In this document: one piece after another, positions 50,927-61,373 of the stretch
How the letters are laid out: each line of letters opens with the position of its first letter
Position numbering within the stretch: position 1 is the stretch's first letter
NCBI RefSeq assembly: GCF_035989305.1
Contig: NZ_CP108515.1
Coordinates: 1 to 64,000 of the forward strand
Reading direction: 5' to 3'
DNA from: Streptomyces sp. NBC_01233
GTDB lineage: Bacteria; Actinomycetota; Actinomycetes; Streptomycetales; Streptomycetaceae
Length of the DNA stretch: 64,000 nt
Made by a program: the position numbers and the translations under genes
The notes under the pieces: generated by a model
The model's input: the letters and a program-made list of their open reading frames with translations, nothing else
Database searches by the model: none
Told to the model about the DNA's origin: nothing

Positions 50927-53900
50927 GTGGTGGCCATGGACAAGCAACCCTCTCGCCCCGCGCACGGGCCCATCGCCGTCATCGGCATGGGCTGTCGGCT
51001 TCCCGGAGACATTGACTCACCGGCCGCCTTGTGGAATCTGCTGATGGAGGGCCGTGAGGCGGTGGGCGCCCCTCCGCCCGGCCGCGATGCGCCCGCACCG
51101 GCAGCCAGGATGTCAGCCGACGCTCAGGCCCTGCACCGGCGGGGCGGGTACCTGACCGACGTTTCGCGGTTCGACGCGGACTTCTTCGGCGTCTCCGGGA
51201 GAGAAGCCGACGTCCTCGACCCCCAACACCGGCTCCTGCTGGAGGTCGTCTGGGAGGCCCTGGAACACGCCGGTCTGCCTCCCGACCGGCTCGTCGGCTC
51301 CCGCACGGGTGTTTACACCGGTCTGAGCTACAACGACTACATGGACCAGCTCGTCGGTTCGCCCCAGGAACTGGAAGGTTCCATCCTGACGAACGGTCAC
51401 TGTGTGGCCGCAGGGCGCATCTCCTACCTCCTGGGCCTGCATGGCCCCAGCATCGCCCTGGACACCGCCTGCTCGTCCTCACTGGTCGCCTTCCACCTCG
51501 CCTGCCAAGCACTGCTCCGCGAGGAGTGCGATCTGGCGCTGGCTGCCGGCGTCAACCTCATGCTCACCCCACGCACCACCCAGTCCTTCGCCAGGATGGG
51601 CATGCTGTCCCCGACCGGACGCTGCCACACCTTCGACGCCGCCGCGGACGGATTCGTCCGCGGCGAGGGCTGTGGTGCCGTCGTCCTCAAACGCCTGGCC
51701 GACGCCCGCAAGGACGGCGACCGTATTCTCGCCGTCGTCCGCGGGTCCGCCGTGAACCAAGACGGCCGCTCCGACGGCCTTGCCGCCCCCTCGCCCACTG
51801 CCCAGCAGGCCCTCTACCGCACGGCACTCGCCCAGGCCAGCGTCGACCCGGCGCAGATCTCAATGATCGAAGCCCACGGTACGGGCACCCCGGTGGGCGA
51901 CCCGGTCGAGTTCACCAGCCTGGCAGCCGTGTACGGCAACGGACTCTCCCCGTGCGCCCTTGGCTCGGTCAAGACGAACCTCGGCCACCTGGAGCCCGCC
52001 GCCGGCATCACCGGACTGATCAAGACCGTCCTGTGCCTGCAGCAGGGGGTCATCCCTCCCAACCTGCACTTCACCGGCTGGCACCCGGCCATCACCGCTG
52101 ACGCCACCCGCTTCTTCATCCCGGTCGAACCCACCCAGTGGCCCGGGCGGCAGCCGGTCAGGCTGGCTGCGGTCTCCTCATTCGGCTTCTCGGGCACCAA
52201 CGCCCACGTGATCCTTCAGCAGCCACCGCGGCCCAGCCGCCGCGCCGCACTGCCTGCCCCGCGCCGGCCGGAGAACGCGCCACCCGAGGTGATCCTGGTC
52301 GCGGCCGGATCCCACCGCGCCCTGCCAGCCGCGGCCGGTCGCCTGGCCGACTGGCTGGAAGGAGCCGGTGCGCGCGTCCCGCTGCGGGACGTGGCCCACA
52401 CCCTGGCCCTGCGCCGCAGCCCCGGACGTGGGCGCCTCGCGGTCGTGGCCCGTACCCGCGCCGAAACCCTGGAGGCACTCCGGCTGTTCGTCGCGGGCCT
52501 GCCCCATCCGGCCCTCGTCTCGGGCACGGCCGATGTCACCGCTCCTCACCAGCCGGTATGGGTCTTCTCCGGACAGGGCTCCCAGTGGTCCGGAATGGGC
52601 CGCCAACTCCTCGCGTGTAATGCGCCCTTCGCGAAGGCTCTGACTGAGGTCGACGCCCTCATCCGGCAGGAGGCGGGGTTCTCCGTCTTGGAGCTGATCC
52701 GCGCGGATGAACCCGTATCCGTAGGCCCGCGGATCCAGCCAGTGCTCTTCGCCATGCAAATCGCGCTGGCCGCGGCCTGGCAGGCGCATGGCGTCCAGCC
52801 CGCTGCCGTCATCGGGCACTCCATGGGAGAGGCAGCAGCGGCCGTCGTGGCCGGAGCGCTCACACTCAGCGACGGGGTCCGCGTCATCTGCCGCCGCTCG
52901 GCACTGCTGGAGCGGATCACCGGGTCGGGCGCGATGGCCAGCGTCGCCCTGGACCAGGCCACCGTGGAGGCCGACCTCGCTGACGCCGGCGCCGACGCCG
53001 TCTGCGTGGCGGTCCTGGCCGCGCCCCGCACCACGGTCGTCTCCGGCGACGCCGACCAGATCGCCCGCCTGATCGCGGAATGGGGGAAGCGCGGGATCCT
53101 CGCCCTGCCGATCGCGGTCGACGTCGCCTCCCACAGCCCCCACGTCGACCCTCTCCTGCCCGATCTGCACGAAGCTCTCCTCGATCTGAGCCCCCGTGCG
53201 CCCCGCATCCCCTTCTACTCCACCGTGACCGAGGACCCGCGGCACAGCCCTCTCCTGGACGCTGCCTATTGGTGCAACAATCTGCGCCAGCCCGTCCGCT
53301 TCCATGCCGCCGTCGCCGCCGCCGCCCAGGACCGCCACCAGATCTACATCGAGATCTCGCCCCATCCCGTGATCACCCAGTCCCTCACGGAGAGCCTGGC
53401 CGAACTGACCCCGGAGGCGCTGGTCCTGCCCTCACTGCGCCGCGGACAGGACGAAACCGCCACCTTGCGGACCCAGCTCGCTGCCGTCCACTGCGATGGC
53501 GGCACCGTCGACTGGACCCCCCTGTGCGGCGATGGCTGCTTGACAGACGCTCCCACCATCACCTTCGACCGCACCCGCCACTGGACCTCCGGCGAGCCAC
53601 AGCTGACCGACGCGGGAGCCCTGCCCGGCCGGCACACGGAGATCCCCGGCGAGCCGCCCCGCCACACCTGGAGCGCCAGCACCCCCACTCGCCATCTGCC
53701 CTGGCTCAACGACCACCGCGTCCACGGCACTGCCGTCCTGCCCGGCGCCGCATTCTGCGCCCTTCTGCACACCGCGGCCCGGACCGCACTCAACGGTGAC
53801 GTCGCGGACATCGAGATCACCGACATCGCCTTCCACGACCTGCTGCGCCTCACCGACGACACGGAAATCAGCACTACGCTCACCCTTGCCGCCTCCCAGC

Positions 53901-56900
53901 AGGCCACCGGCGAAATCCACTCCCGCGAGCCCGGCGGGTCCTGGCAGCTGCACGCCTCGGCAATTGCCCGCGGTGTGCCCACACCCCAGCCCCCCCGTGC
54001 GGCCTCAATCCCGGCGCTCGACCGCAAGCACCCCGTCACAATGGATCCGGCCGCCCTCTACGCCGGGTTGCGTGCCTGCGGCCTCGAACACGGACCGGCC
54101 TTCACCGGCATCACCAGGCTTCACACGAACAACCAGAGGAACAGTTTCTGGGCTCGCATCGAACTTCCACCCACCGCCCGTACTCCCGAGCACGCCCTGA
54201 GCTTCCATCCCGTCCTGCTCGACCTGTGTCTCCAACTGCTGGTCGCCGGAGCCGGCGACGACAGCGCACCCGCGCCCATCCTGCCCGTCCAGATCGGCGC
54301 TCTGCGGATCCTGGGCGACCTCTCACAGGCTGTCCACGCGCACGCCTGGGTCACAGAGAACACCGCGACGACCCTGGCCGGACAGGTCCGTGTCCTGGAC
54401 ACCGGCGGCCGACCGGTCCTGGCCCTCGACGGCGCGCGCTTCGCCCGCCGCGCACCTGCACACGACACGGCCGTCGACCAGTGGTTCATGGAACTCGGGT
54501 GGCACCAAGCGCCCCGCTCCCACGCCCGGCAGACACCGCCCGGGAACTGGCTCATCGTGGGTGAGGGCGACGGCGAGGCCGAACGCCTGGCGGCACTCCT
54601 GCGGGACGCCGGTGCCCACGCGGAGGTTCGGGAGACACCCCTGAGCCGGGAGGGGCTCGCCACACTGGCCGACGTCTTCCGCAACCACCTGGCCGCCGGA
54701 ACGGGACCCTGGCGCGCCGTCGTCGTGTTGTGCGGCACGCCGTCCGCCGACGACAGCGACCCCACTCACGGCGCACAGCAACGTGCCAGGCGACTGCTCG
54801 CCTTCGCCCAGGCCGCCGAAGACCACAACGGAACGTGGCGCCTGTACACCGCCACCCGGCACGCCCGTGCGGTCACCGCGGACGAAGCCGGTCACCCCGC
54901 CCACAGCACCGTACGCGGCGTCGCACGTGTCCTTGCGATCGAGCACCCGCGCCTACGGCCCACCCTTGTCGACACCGATCCCGGAGCGCACGGGCTGCGC
55001 GCGCTGGCCGATGAACTCCTCGCCGACGCCCCCGAAGACGAAGTCGCACTGCGGGACGGCACCCGATACGTGGCACGCATCGACCGGGCCCCCGTCACCC
55101 ACGCCGAACGCACCGCCAGTACCACCCGGGTCGTCCGATACGGCGAGGACGGGTTCCGCCTACGCGTCGGACGTCTCGGCGATCTCGACAGCCTCGAACT
55201 GGTTGTAACAGGCCGTCGTCACCCCGGCGAGGGAGAGGTCGAGGTGCGCGTCCAGGCCTCCGGGCTCAACTTCCGCGACGTCCTCACAACCCTCGGCATG
55301 CTCGGTTCAGAGCCTGCCACCCCTTACCGCATCGGTTTCGAGTGCGCGGGGGAGGTTACCGCCGTGGGAGCGGGCGTGGACCACGTCCGCCCCGGAGACA
55401 CCGTCCTTGCCGTCCAGCTCCAAGGCGGCACCTTCGGCTCCTTCATCACCGTTCCCGCCACCGCCGTCGTCCCCGTCCCGCCCGCCCTCACCCCCGAGAC
55501 GGCAGCAGGACTGCCCACGGCATTCCTCACCGCCTGGTACGCACTCCACCACGTCGCACGGCTGGCCCCCGGTGAACGCGTCCTCGTGCACTCGGCCAGC
55601 GGCGGCACCGGCCTGGCCGCCATCGCCGTCGCCCGCCTGCTGGGCGCGGACGTCCTGGCCACAGCCGGCACCGAGGAGAAACGACGCTACTTGCGCGGCA
55701 CCGGAATCCGCTGCGTCATGGACTCCCGCACCCTGGACTTCACCGATCAGACCCGCCAGGCGACCGGCGGCGAGGGAGTCGACGTCGTCCTGAACTCCCT
55801 CGCCGGCCCCGCCGTCCGCGCCGGGCTCGAAGCACTGCGCCCGTTCGGCCGCTTCGTCGAACTCGGCGTACGCGACATCATGGCCGACGCCGCCCTCAGA
55901 CTCGCCCCGCTGCGCCACAACATCACCTTTGCCACGGTCGACCTCATCGGGCTCCAGCAGCAGCGACCGAAGTTGTTCGGCACGCTTCTGCAGGAGGTCG
56001 CGGACCACATCACCGCAGGGCGCCTCAAACCGCTGCTGTGCACCCCCTATCCGCTGGATCTGGCCGCGGATGCCTTCCACACGATGGCCGGCGCCCGGCA
56101 CATCGGCAAAATGGTGTTGACCGTCCCCGATCGGGGAGAGACCACCGCCATCCTGCCGGACGGGCCTCCCGTCGTACGCCCCGACAGCGCATACATCGTC
56201 ACCGGCGGTCTCGGCGGTCTCGGGCTGGCCACGGCACGCTGGCTCGCGGAGCAGGGAGCGGGCCGGGTCGTCCTCAACGGCCGCCGGCCACCTTCGCTGG
56301 AAACCGCGCGCGTCGTCATGGACCTGCCCGGTACCACGATCGTACTCGGCGACATCTCCCGGTCCGACACCGCCGAACGACTCGTCAAGGCCGCCACCGA
56401 AGGCGGTATGCCGCTGCGTGGGGTTGTGCACTGCGCCATGGTCCTCAGCGACGCCGCCCTGAGCACCATCAGCGACTACCAGCTCAAGCGGGTGTGGGCC
56501 CCCAAGGTCACCGGGGCCTGGAACCTCCACCAGGCCACAGCCGCACAATCCCTGGACTTCTTCGTCCTGTACTCATCCATGAGCTCCCTGCTCGGCAACG
56601 CCGGACAGGGAACGTACGCAGCCGCCAACGCCTGGCTCGACGCCTTCGCCACCTGGCGCACCCGGGGCGGCCTGCCCACGCTGGCAGTCAACTGGGGTCC
56701 TTGGGGCGAGACGGGGCAGGCCACCGATTTCGCCGATCGCGGATACGAGACCATTCCCACCCGCGAGGGGATCAAGGCCCTGCACACCCTGCTCGCCCAT
56801 CAACGGGTCCAGACCGCCGTCCTCCCGGGCCCGCCGCAGACTTGGATCCCCCGGACGAGCTCCGCCTCCAGCCTCTTCGCCCTCCTCGCACCGGACGACC

Positions 56901-57250
56901 TCCCGGCTCTGGATGAGCCCGAGTCCGGCGGCCCTGGCATCCGCTCCCGCTTCGAAGCCCTGCCCGCCGGCATCGCACGCCAGACCGCCTTGGAGACCTA
57001 CCTCGGCGACCACATCCGGGCCATCCTGCGCACCGGCAGCGCCACGCTGGACCCGCAGACTCCTCTCAAGGCCCTCGGCTTCGATTCGTTGCTGGCCACC
57101 GAACTTCGCGTCCGCCTCGAAACCGAACTCCCCGTCCGTCTCGCCGGGAACTTCATCTGGCAGCATCCCACCGTGGCCTCCCTCGCCACCGCCCTCGCCG
57201 CCCTTATGGGTCTGGCACCAGAGGCGAACCTCACCCGTTTCGACGCCTGA
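50927..57250 (+). CDS. Highly reducing type I polyketide synthase
   Basis: Encodes 2107 residues from GTG 50927 (AAGGAG six bases upstream). Domain order is KS-AT-DH-psiKR-ER-KR-ACP. KS: DTACSSS Cys182, EAHGTGT His317, KTNLGH His354. AT: GHSMGE Ser632, with DVASHS at 732 in the substrate-specificity position. [12 protein letters not shown]is930. A structural KR subdomain follows (about 1200-1370). [12 protein letters not shown] near 1550. [10 protein letters not shown] near 1757 with active-site [18 protein letters not shown] Ser2054. No thioesterase is present. A single fully reducing module of this size normally works iteratively to make a saturated or polyene chain. Confidence 0.92.
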   Translation: MVAMDKQPSRPAHGPIAVIGMGCRLPGDIDSPAALWNLLMEGREAVGAPPPGRDAPAPAARMSADAQALHRRGGYLTDVSRFDADFFGVSGREADVLDPQHRLLLEVVWEALEHAGLPPDRLVGSRTGVYTGLSYNDYMDQLVGSPQELEGSILTNGHCVAAGRISYLLGLHGPSIALDTACSSSLVAFHLACQALLREECDLALAAGVNLMLTPRTTQSFARMGMLSPTGRCHTFDAAADGFVRGEGCGAVVLKRLADARKDGDRILAVVRGSAVNQDGRSDGLAAPSPTAQQALYRTALAQASVDPAQISMIEAHGTGTPVGDPVEFTSLAAVYGNGLSPCALGSVKTNLGHLEPAAGITGLIKTVLCLQQGVIPPNLHFTGWHPAITADATRFFIPVEPTQWPGRQPVRLAAVSSFGFSGTNAHVILQQPPRPSRRAALPAPRRPENAPPEVILVAAGSHRALPAAAGRLADWLEGAGARVPLRDVAHTLALRRSPGRGRLAVVARTRAETLEALRLFVAGLPHPALVSGTADVTAPHQPVWVFSGQGSQWSGMGRQLLACNAPFAKALTEVDALIRQEAGFSVLELIRADEPVSVGPRIQPVLFAMQIALAAAWQAHGVQPAAVIGHSMGEAAAAVVAGALTLSDGVRVICRRSALLERITGSGAMASVALDQATVEADLADAGADAVCVAVLAAPRTTVVSGDADQIARLIAEWGKRGILALPIAVDVASHSPHVDPLLPDLHEALLDLSPRAPRIPFYSTVTEDPRHSPLLDAAYWCNNLRQPVRFHAAVAAAAQDRHQIYIEISPHPVITQSLTESLAELTPEALVLPSLRRGQDETATLRTQLAAVHCDGGTVDWTPLCGDGCLTDAPTITFDRTRHWTSGEPQLTDAGALPGRHTEIPGEPPRHTWSASTPTRHLPWLNDHRVHGTAVLPGAAFCALLHTAARTALNGDVADIEITDIAFHDLLRLTDDTEISTTLTLAASQQATGEIHSREPGGSWQLHASAIARGVPTPQPPRAASIPALDRKHPVTMDPAALYAGLRACGLEHGPAFTGITRLHTNNQRNSFWARIELPPTARTPEHALSFHPVLLDLCLQLLVAGAGDDSAPAPILPVQIGALRILGDLSQAVHAHAWVTENTATTLAGQVRVLDTGGRPVLALDGARFARRAPAHDTAVDQWFMELGWHQAPRSHARQTPPGNWLIVGEGDGEAERLAALLRDAGAHAEVRETPLSREGLATLADVFRNHLAAGTGPWRAVVVLCGTPSADDSDPTHGAQQRARRLLAFAQAAEDHNGTWRLYTATRHARAVTADEAGHPAHSTVRGVARVLAIEHPRLRPTLVDTDPGAHGLRALADELLADAPEDEVALRDGTRYVARIDRAPVTHAERTASTTRVVRYGEDGFRLRVGRLGDLDSLELVVTGRRHPGEGEVEVRVQASGLNFRDVLTTLGMLGSEPATPYRIGFECAGEVTAVGAGVDHVRPGDTVLAVQLQGGTFGSFITVPATAVVPVPPALTPETAAGLPTAFLTAWYALHHVARLAPGERVLVHSASGGTGLAAIAVARLLGADVLATAGTEEKRRYLRGTGIRCVMDSRTLDFTDQTRQATGGEGVDVVLNSLAGPAVRAGLEALRPFGRFVELGVRDIMADAALRLAPLRHNITFATVDLIGLQQQRPKLFGTLLQEVADHITAGRLKPLLCTPYPLDLAADAFHTMAGARHIGKMVLTVPDRGETTAILPDGPPVVRPDSAYIVTGGLGGLGLATARWLAEQGAGRVVLNGRRPPSLETARVVMDLPGTTIVLGDISRSDTAERLVKAATEGGMPLRGVVHCAMVLSDAALSTISDYQLKRVWAPKVTGAWNLHQATAAQSLDFFVLYSSMSSLLGNAGQGTYAAANAWLDAFATWRTRGGLPTLAVNWGPWGETGQATDFADRGYETIPTREGIKALHTLLAHQRVQTAVLPGPPQTWIPRTSSASSLFALLAPDDLPALDEPESGGPGIRSRFEALPAGIARQTALETYLGDHIRAILRTGSATLDPQTPLKALGFDSLLATELRVRLETELPVRLAGNFIWQHPTVASLATALAALMGLAPEANLTRFDA

Positions 57251-57326
57251 CACGGCGCCGGCTCGGGCGACGTCGTCTCGACACGACCGTGAGCAGAGGG
57301 CAACGACCTTCCCGGGCCGACACAAG

Positions 57327-57358
57327 CGCCTTTGACGTCGTCACCACGGTCAAAGGCG
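57327..57358 (+). terminator. Hairpin terminator of the PKS gene
   Basis: CGCCTTTGAC (57327-57336) pairs with GTCAAAGGCG (57349-57358), about 75 bp after the PKS stop codon. Confidence 0.75.
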
Positions 57359-57387
57359 ACCCCGATGCGCTCCGACGGAACACCCCT

Positions 57388-57486
57388 CCATTGGGGTGAG
57401 GATGGCGTCAGATCCTTGCGGCATATGCTGTGATGCTGAGTCAATGGAGTATCCAACCGGTGGGCAGCCCATCCCTCTCGGGGGGC
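57388..57486 (+). promoter_or_regulatory. Shared two-block leader element, copy 4
   Basis: CCATTGGGGTGAGG begins at 57388; AACCGGTGGGCAGCCCATCC begins at 57455, followed by CTCTCGGGGGG. CCAT-to-GGTGGG spacing is 71 nt. About 205 bp further on, a frame starting at ATG 57691 looks like a degraded signal peptide. Confidence 0.7.
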
Positions 57487-57690
57487 GTGGCACTGCTATG
57501 GCCTGCGGCTCTTTGCTGGTCAGGGAACCATTGGCGTACCAGAGTCGCGATGGGCCTCCTCGAGGGGTGTTGGATCGCCGGTCGGTGCCGCTTATGTGGC
57601 ACCGACTGGTCGGTCGTCGGACTCTGCCACCGTCCCGCGCTACGGCCGGGTCTGTGACATCGGTGAGTCGCGCCGGACGAGCTCGATGCG

Positions 57691-57777
57691 TTGATGACAT
57701 GCCGCTCCCGTCGAGCCGCCGCAATCACGACCTCTGCGCGCATCGCCTTGGCCGGCTGGGCGATCGGTATAGACCGA
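57691..57777 (+). pseudogene. Signal-peptide-like remnant behind leader copy 4
   Basis: ATG 57691 opens TCRSRRAAAITTSARIALAG, WAIGIDR, which parallels the signal peptide of the secreted gene at 48127 (NRSRLAAATVTAAMALAAAV). Beyond about 57777 the frame loses all resemblance and no mature domain follows. It is probably the 5' relic of a paralogous secreted-protein gene. Confidence 0.4.
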
Positions 57778-57887
57778 AGGCCGGATCCCGAAAAAGCGCA
57801 AGCGTCGGTCCGGAACGCTCGGACGCCGATGGCGCGAGATTGCACCGACGGTATGCGCATGCGGCTTGCTGCCCGGCGTGCGCTCCT

Positions 57888-57987
57888 CCATACAGGTGAT
57901 GAGTGGAGTTGGCGTCTTGTCAACGATTCACTCGTATGGGTCACTGGATGCAGTGAACCGGTGGGCCGCCCATCCCATATCCGGGGG
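57888..57987 (+). promoter_or_regulatory. Shared two-block leader element, copy 5 (upstream of IPT/TIG gene)
   Basis: CCATACAGGTGATG begins at 57888; GAACCGGTGGGCCGCCCATC begins at 57955, followed by ATATCCGGGGGAT. Spacing from CCAT to GGTGGG is 72 nt. The element ends 226 bp before ATG 58213. Confidence 0.7.
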
Positions 57988-58212
57988 ATCGTCGTAGTGG
58001 CGGTGCCTGCCTGTTCTTCATTCGGGCGTGCGCAGGAGCACTCCGCGAACCCGCAGCCTGATCGAACCGCTCGCTCTCCCATCAAGCGGCTCCCATCAAT
58101 GCCGGAACCCCACTGTGCACTTCGGTGCCAGTCGGGCGCATCTCCGGCACCCAGGTGACCTGCCGGTCGGCTGTCTCCCCTTGTCCCTGTTCTTACAGCG
58201 AGGAGCCTCTCC

Positions 58213-58953
58213 ATGCCCATCTCTCCGAATCAGGGGTCGACCGGCGGTGGCACGCTGGTGACCATCACCGGTACGAACCTTTCCGGCACCACTGCGGTGA
58301 AGTTCGGCAGCAAACCGGCCACCAGCATCACCAACGTCTCACCGACCCAGGTCACCGCGGTGTCCCCGTCAGGTACCGGCACGGCCGGCGTCACCGTGAC
58401 AACTCCCGGCGGTACCAGCGGCCCGGTTCCCTTCTTCTACGTCGGCGCCCCGTTCAAGTCCTCACTGGGGACGACGTCAGGCCCACTGGTCGGCGGGAAC
58501 ACGATCACCATCAACGGTGTGGGAATGTCGACCGCGAACACCGTGTCCTTCGGCGGGGTGACCGCGACCCCGACAGTCGTCTCCGACACCGAGCTCAGCG
58601 TCACGGTGCCCGCGGGTGTCACGGCGGGTCCCGTCGGGGTCACCGTCACCACCGCGGGAGGCAGCAACAACGGTCTGTCCTACACCTACGTCGACGTCCC
58701 CACCGTGGCGACGGTCGCCCCGTCCTCCGGGCCCACGTCCGGGGGTACAGGTGTGACGATCACCGGTACCAACCTCGACGCCACCGGCTCGGTAACCTTC
58801 GACGGAGCCGTGGCACCGTTCTCCGTGGTGAATTCCACCACGCTGTCGGTGGTGACTCCGCCGGGCGCCGCCGGCTTGGTGGACGTGGTGGTCACCAACC
58901 CGGCTGGCTCGGCCACGGGCGCCTTCACCTATGTGGCAGGTCCCGGCATCTAA
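58213..58953 (+). CDS. IPT/TIG-repeat protein (three domains)
   Basis: Encodes 246 residues from ATG 58213, with AGGAG upstream. Three consecutive IPT/TIG (immunoglobulin-like) repeats are clear: SPNQGSTGGGTLVTITGTNL (residue 4 on), LGTTSGPLVGGNTITINGVG (about 88 on) and VAPSSGPTSGGTGVTITGTN (about 171 on), each ending in a V.TP.G.. strand. There is no signal peptide and no anchor, and the C-terminus is GPGI. Such proteins occur in many Streptomyces; their export route and role are unknown. It is followed closely by a longer homologue. Confidence 0.85.
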   Translation: MPISPNQGSTGGGTLVTITGTNLSGTTAVKFGSKPATSITNVSPTQVTAVSPSGTGTAGVTVTTPGGTSGPVPFFYVGAPFKSSLGTTSGPLVGGNTITINGVGMSTANTVSFGGVTATPTVVSDTELSVTVPAGVTAGPVGVTVTTAGGSNNGLSYTYVDVPTVATVAPSSGPTSGGTGVTITGTNLDATGSVTFDGAVAPFSVVNSTTLSVVTPPGAAGLVDVVVTNPAGSATGAFTYVAGPGI

Positions 58954-59052
58954 GACTCATCCCGCCGCCGCCCGTTTCACCAGCGGGCGGCGGCACTCAT
59001 GCCCGACTCCCGGCCCGACTACGGGCCAGAAATGCCGTCGCAGGAGCCGCTC

Positions 59053-60072
59053 ATGCCGCCCACACTCAGTGCCATCAGTCCCTCCTCGGGCCCCACCACC
59101 GGAGGCACCAATGTCACTCTCACCGGCAGCGGCCTGACCGGGGCCACCTCTGTGCGGTTCGGCAGCACGCCTGCTTCCTTTACCGTCAACTCGGCCACAC
59201 AGATCACCGCAGTCAGCCCCGCCGTCACCGCAGGCACGACGGCGGTGACGGTCGTCAGCCCGACCGGTACCAGCAACGCGGTGACTTTCACTTACATCAC
59301 AGCCGCGGTCCCGGTGGTCACGGCGGTGGCGCCCAGCAGCGGTCCGACATCAGGCGCCACCAGCGTCACCATTACGGGGACCGGATTCACCGGCGCCACC
59401 GCGGTGCGCTTCGCGAATGCGCCGGCGGCGTCGTTCTCAGTCAATTCGGCCACCCAGATCACCGCCGTGACGCCGGCCGGAACCCCCGGTGCTGCTGCGG
59501 TTACCGTGACCGCGCCGGGAGGCACCAGTGCCCATTCCGCCGACGCCTACTTCTTCTACGCTGCGCCTCCCGTACTGAACGATGCAGCACCGGGCCAGGG
59601 CGCGACGTCCGGGGGAACGGTGGTGACGCTGACGGGGTCCAGTCTGCTCAACGCGAGCGCGGTCCGCTTCGGCTCCACCAACGCCACGTCCTTCACTGTG
59701 TTGTCGTCGACACAGATCACGGCCACCGCACCACCGGGGACGGGCAGTTCCCAGATCTCGGTGGTCACCCCGGGCGGCACGAGCAACCCTGTGCCCTTCG
59801 CCTACGTCACCGCTCCCACCCTCACCGGCCTCGCGCCCGCCAGTGGACCGACTTCCGCCGGCACCGTCGTCACCATCACAGGCGCGAATCTGGCCACCAC
59901 CATCAAGGCCACCTTCGGTAGCACGGCTGTCGCCTTCACGGTCGTCTCCGACACACAGATCACGGCCACGGTGCCCGCCGGGGCCGCCGGTCCGGTTTCA
60001 GTGAGCGTCATCACTGCCGGCGGTGCCAGCGCCGGCCTTGCCTACACCCGTCTCGCCGCACCCGGCATCTGA
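59053..60072 (+). CDS. IPT/TIG-repeat protein (four domains)
   Basis: About 339 residues from ATG 59053, seven bases after AGGAG; upstream in-frame ATGs at 58999 and 59035 lack ribosome sites. Four IPT/TIG repeats start at LSAISPSSGPTTGGTNVTLT, VTAVAPSSGPTSGATSVTIT, LNDAAPGQGATSGGTVVTLT and LTGLAPASGPTSAGTVVTIT. The C-terminus is RLAAPGI, like the GPGI end of the previous protein. Again no signal peptide or anchor is visible. The two genes are 99 bp apart and probably share the leader at 57888. Confidence 0.85.
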   Translation: MPPTLSAISPSSGPTTGGTNVTLTGSGLTGATSVRFGSTPASFTVNSATQITAVSPAVTAGTTAVTVVSPTGTSNAVTFTYITAAVPVVTAVAPSSGPTSGATSVTITGTGFTGATAVRFANAPAASFSVNSATQITAVTPAGTPGAAAVTVTAPGGTSAHSADAYFFYAAPPVLNDAAPGQGATSGGTVVTLTGSSLLNASAVRFGSTNATSFTVLSSTQITATAPPGTGSSQISVVTPGGTSNPVPFAYVTAPTLTGLAPASGPTSAGTVVTITGANLATTIKATFGSTAVAFTVVSDTQITATVPAGAAGPVSVSVITAGGASAGLAYTRLAAPGI

Positions 60073-60236
60073 GCTGCGGGCCGGCGCGTCCGAGCGGCGG
60101 GGTGTGGCCCGCTGGTCCAACCGGGTTGCCTCTGTGCGCGGCCTCGCGCAGGACGAAGGAGATCGCCTTAGCGTAAAGATCACCGCAGTACGTACGCCCC
60201 TTCGCGCCCAGTCCGCTGACGTAAGGAGCTGAACCG

Positions 60237-60704
60237 GTGAGAATCACGCGAGGCAGAGGAAATCTGGTCGTTACCACCGCGCTGGCAGCCGTGGTGGCGC
60301 TGGCGTCGCCCGCTGCGGCCGTGGCGTCGAGTACTACCGTGACGGCCGCTCCGCAGAGCACCATCGCGGGCTCGCCGGTGCAACTGCACGCATCCGTCAC
60401 CTGCGCCTCCGATCCCGGCGGCGGTCTGGGCGTGACACTCTTCGACGGAAGCGACCTGCTTGCCACGGTGCCGGTTGCCCCCGGCGGTCAAGCCGACCTC
60501 AGCTACACTTTTACCGTCGGCACGCACATGATCACCGCCGCCTACAACGGCAATGGGACGTGCGATGCCTCCAGCAGCACCACGACCGTCCACGTCACGG
60601 CCGCGCCCGTTCCGCCCGGCCCCATTCCCGGATTCTGCCTGCTCGCCTGCGGCGGCCTGATCAACTTCACCACCGGCAACATCTCCACCTACGTCCACAC
60701 GTGA
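60237..60704 (+). CDS. Secreted Ig-like (Big_3-type) protein
   Basis: Encodes 155 residues from GTG 60237 with AAGGAG upstream. A signal peptide is clear (RITRGRGN, then LVVTTALAAVVALASPAAAV), cleaved near residue 30. The mature protein is one bacterial Ig-like domain (STIAGSPVQLHASVTCASDP, VTLFDGSDLLATVPVAPGGQ, YTFTVGTHMITAAYNGNGTC) with a cysteine pair, then a short tail with two more cysteines (GFCLLACGG). It resembles the repeat unit of the protein at 40694. It lies 164 bp after the IPT/TIG gene. Confidence 0.8.
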   Translation: MRITRGRGNLVVTTALAAVVALASPAAAVASSTTVTAAPQSTIAGSPVQLHASVTCASDPGGGLGVTLFDGSDLLATVPVAPGGQADLSYTFTVGTHMITAAYNGNGTCDASSSTTTVHVTAAPVPPGPIPGFCLLACGGLINFTTGNISTYVHT

Positions 60705-60872
60705 GCACGGCAAGCGCATGCAGTGCCTTAACAACGCACTTCATGACCACCCAGACGGAAAATTTGCCACTTCCGCCCCCAGGCGGTCATGTAAGACTGG
60801 CTCCTGCATCTCACCCATCTCACGAATCCCACGGCGAAAGCAGCGGCAGTCGCGCAGCATCCATGGCCCCGG

Positions 60873-61214
60873 CTATCGCTGCCGGCTGGGCGCCATTTGC
60901 CCCAACAGATCAGCCAGGTAAGCCCGGTCCTCCTCCAGCGGCCCGTCGGCGCGGCTGTGCTGCTGACTGAGCTGGAGATAGCCCTGTAGGATCTTCGGGT
61001 CCATGCCATTGCTCTCGCAGTACGCGGCAATCAGCATGGATACGCAATCCATGGTGTCCGCCGCGTCCGTGGCCCGGTACAGCGTCATCCGTTTCCAGTC
61101 GCGCGCGATGTCCGAAGCAGCGTAGCGCATGACTTCTTGGCAGCGCCCGACTGCTTCAGACACCAGTTGGTTGACCGCTCGGCGCAGCGGCTCGGGCATC
61201 GGGGCATATTCCAT
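60873..61214 (-). CDS. Hypothetical helical protein
   Basis: Encodes 113 residues from ATG 61214 (ATG 61199 is possible; neither has a strong ribosome site). It is fully helical: LRRAVNQLVSEAVGRCQEVM, DIARDWKRMTLYRATDAADT, DPKILQGYLQLSQQHSRADG. No family is recognised. It lies between the secreted protein and the nested insertion sequences. Confidence 0.5.
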   Translation of the reverse strand: MEYAPMPEPLRRAVNQLVSEAVGRCQEVMRYAASDIARDWKRMTLYRATDAADTMDCVSMLIAAYCESNGMDPKILQGYLQLSQQHSRADGPLEEDRAYLADLLGQMAPSRQR

Positions 61215-61373
61215 GGCTGCACGCTATCGGGGCCACGCCGGAGCTGTGGTCCCGAATCACCCGTACGCACCAGCGCTGCGTCAGGCTGCCTCTGCCATGG
61301 GGTCCCTGATGCCAGGGTTGCCGTCCTGGCGAAGGAAAACCACCAGCACCATGGCAGCACCCCGGAAATACCC

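Noticed and set aside
55307..56548. 413-codon minus-strand frame within the PKS gene
   Set aside because: It lies opposite the ER-KR region, whose motifs are intact on the plus strand; the antisense frame has a Gly/Asp/Arg-rich shadow composition.
40843..57987. Reading the five-copy leader as a c-di-AMP (ydaO) or other known riboswitch
   Set aside because: The order of conserved blocks does not match the ydaO consensus as I know it, and the downstream genes are not the usual cell-wall hydrolases; left as unnamed.
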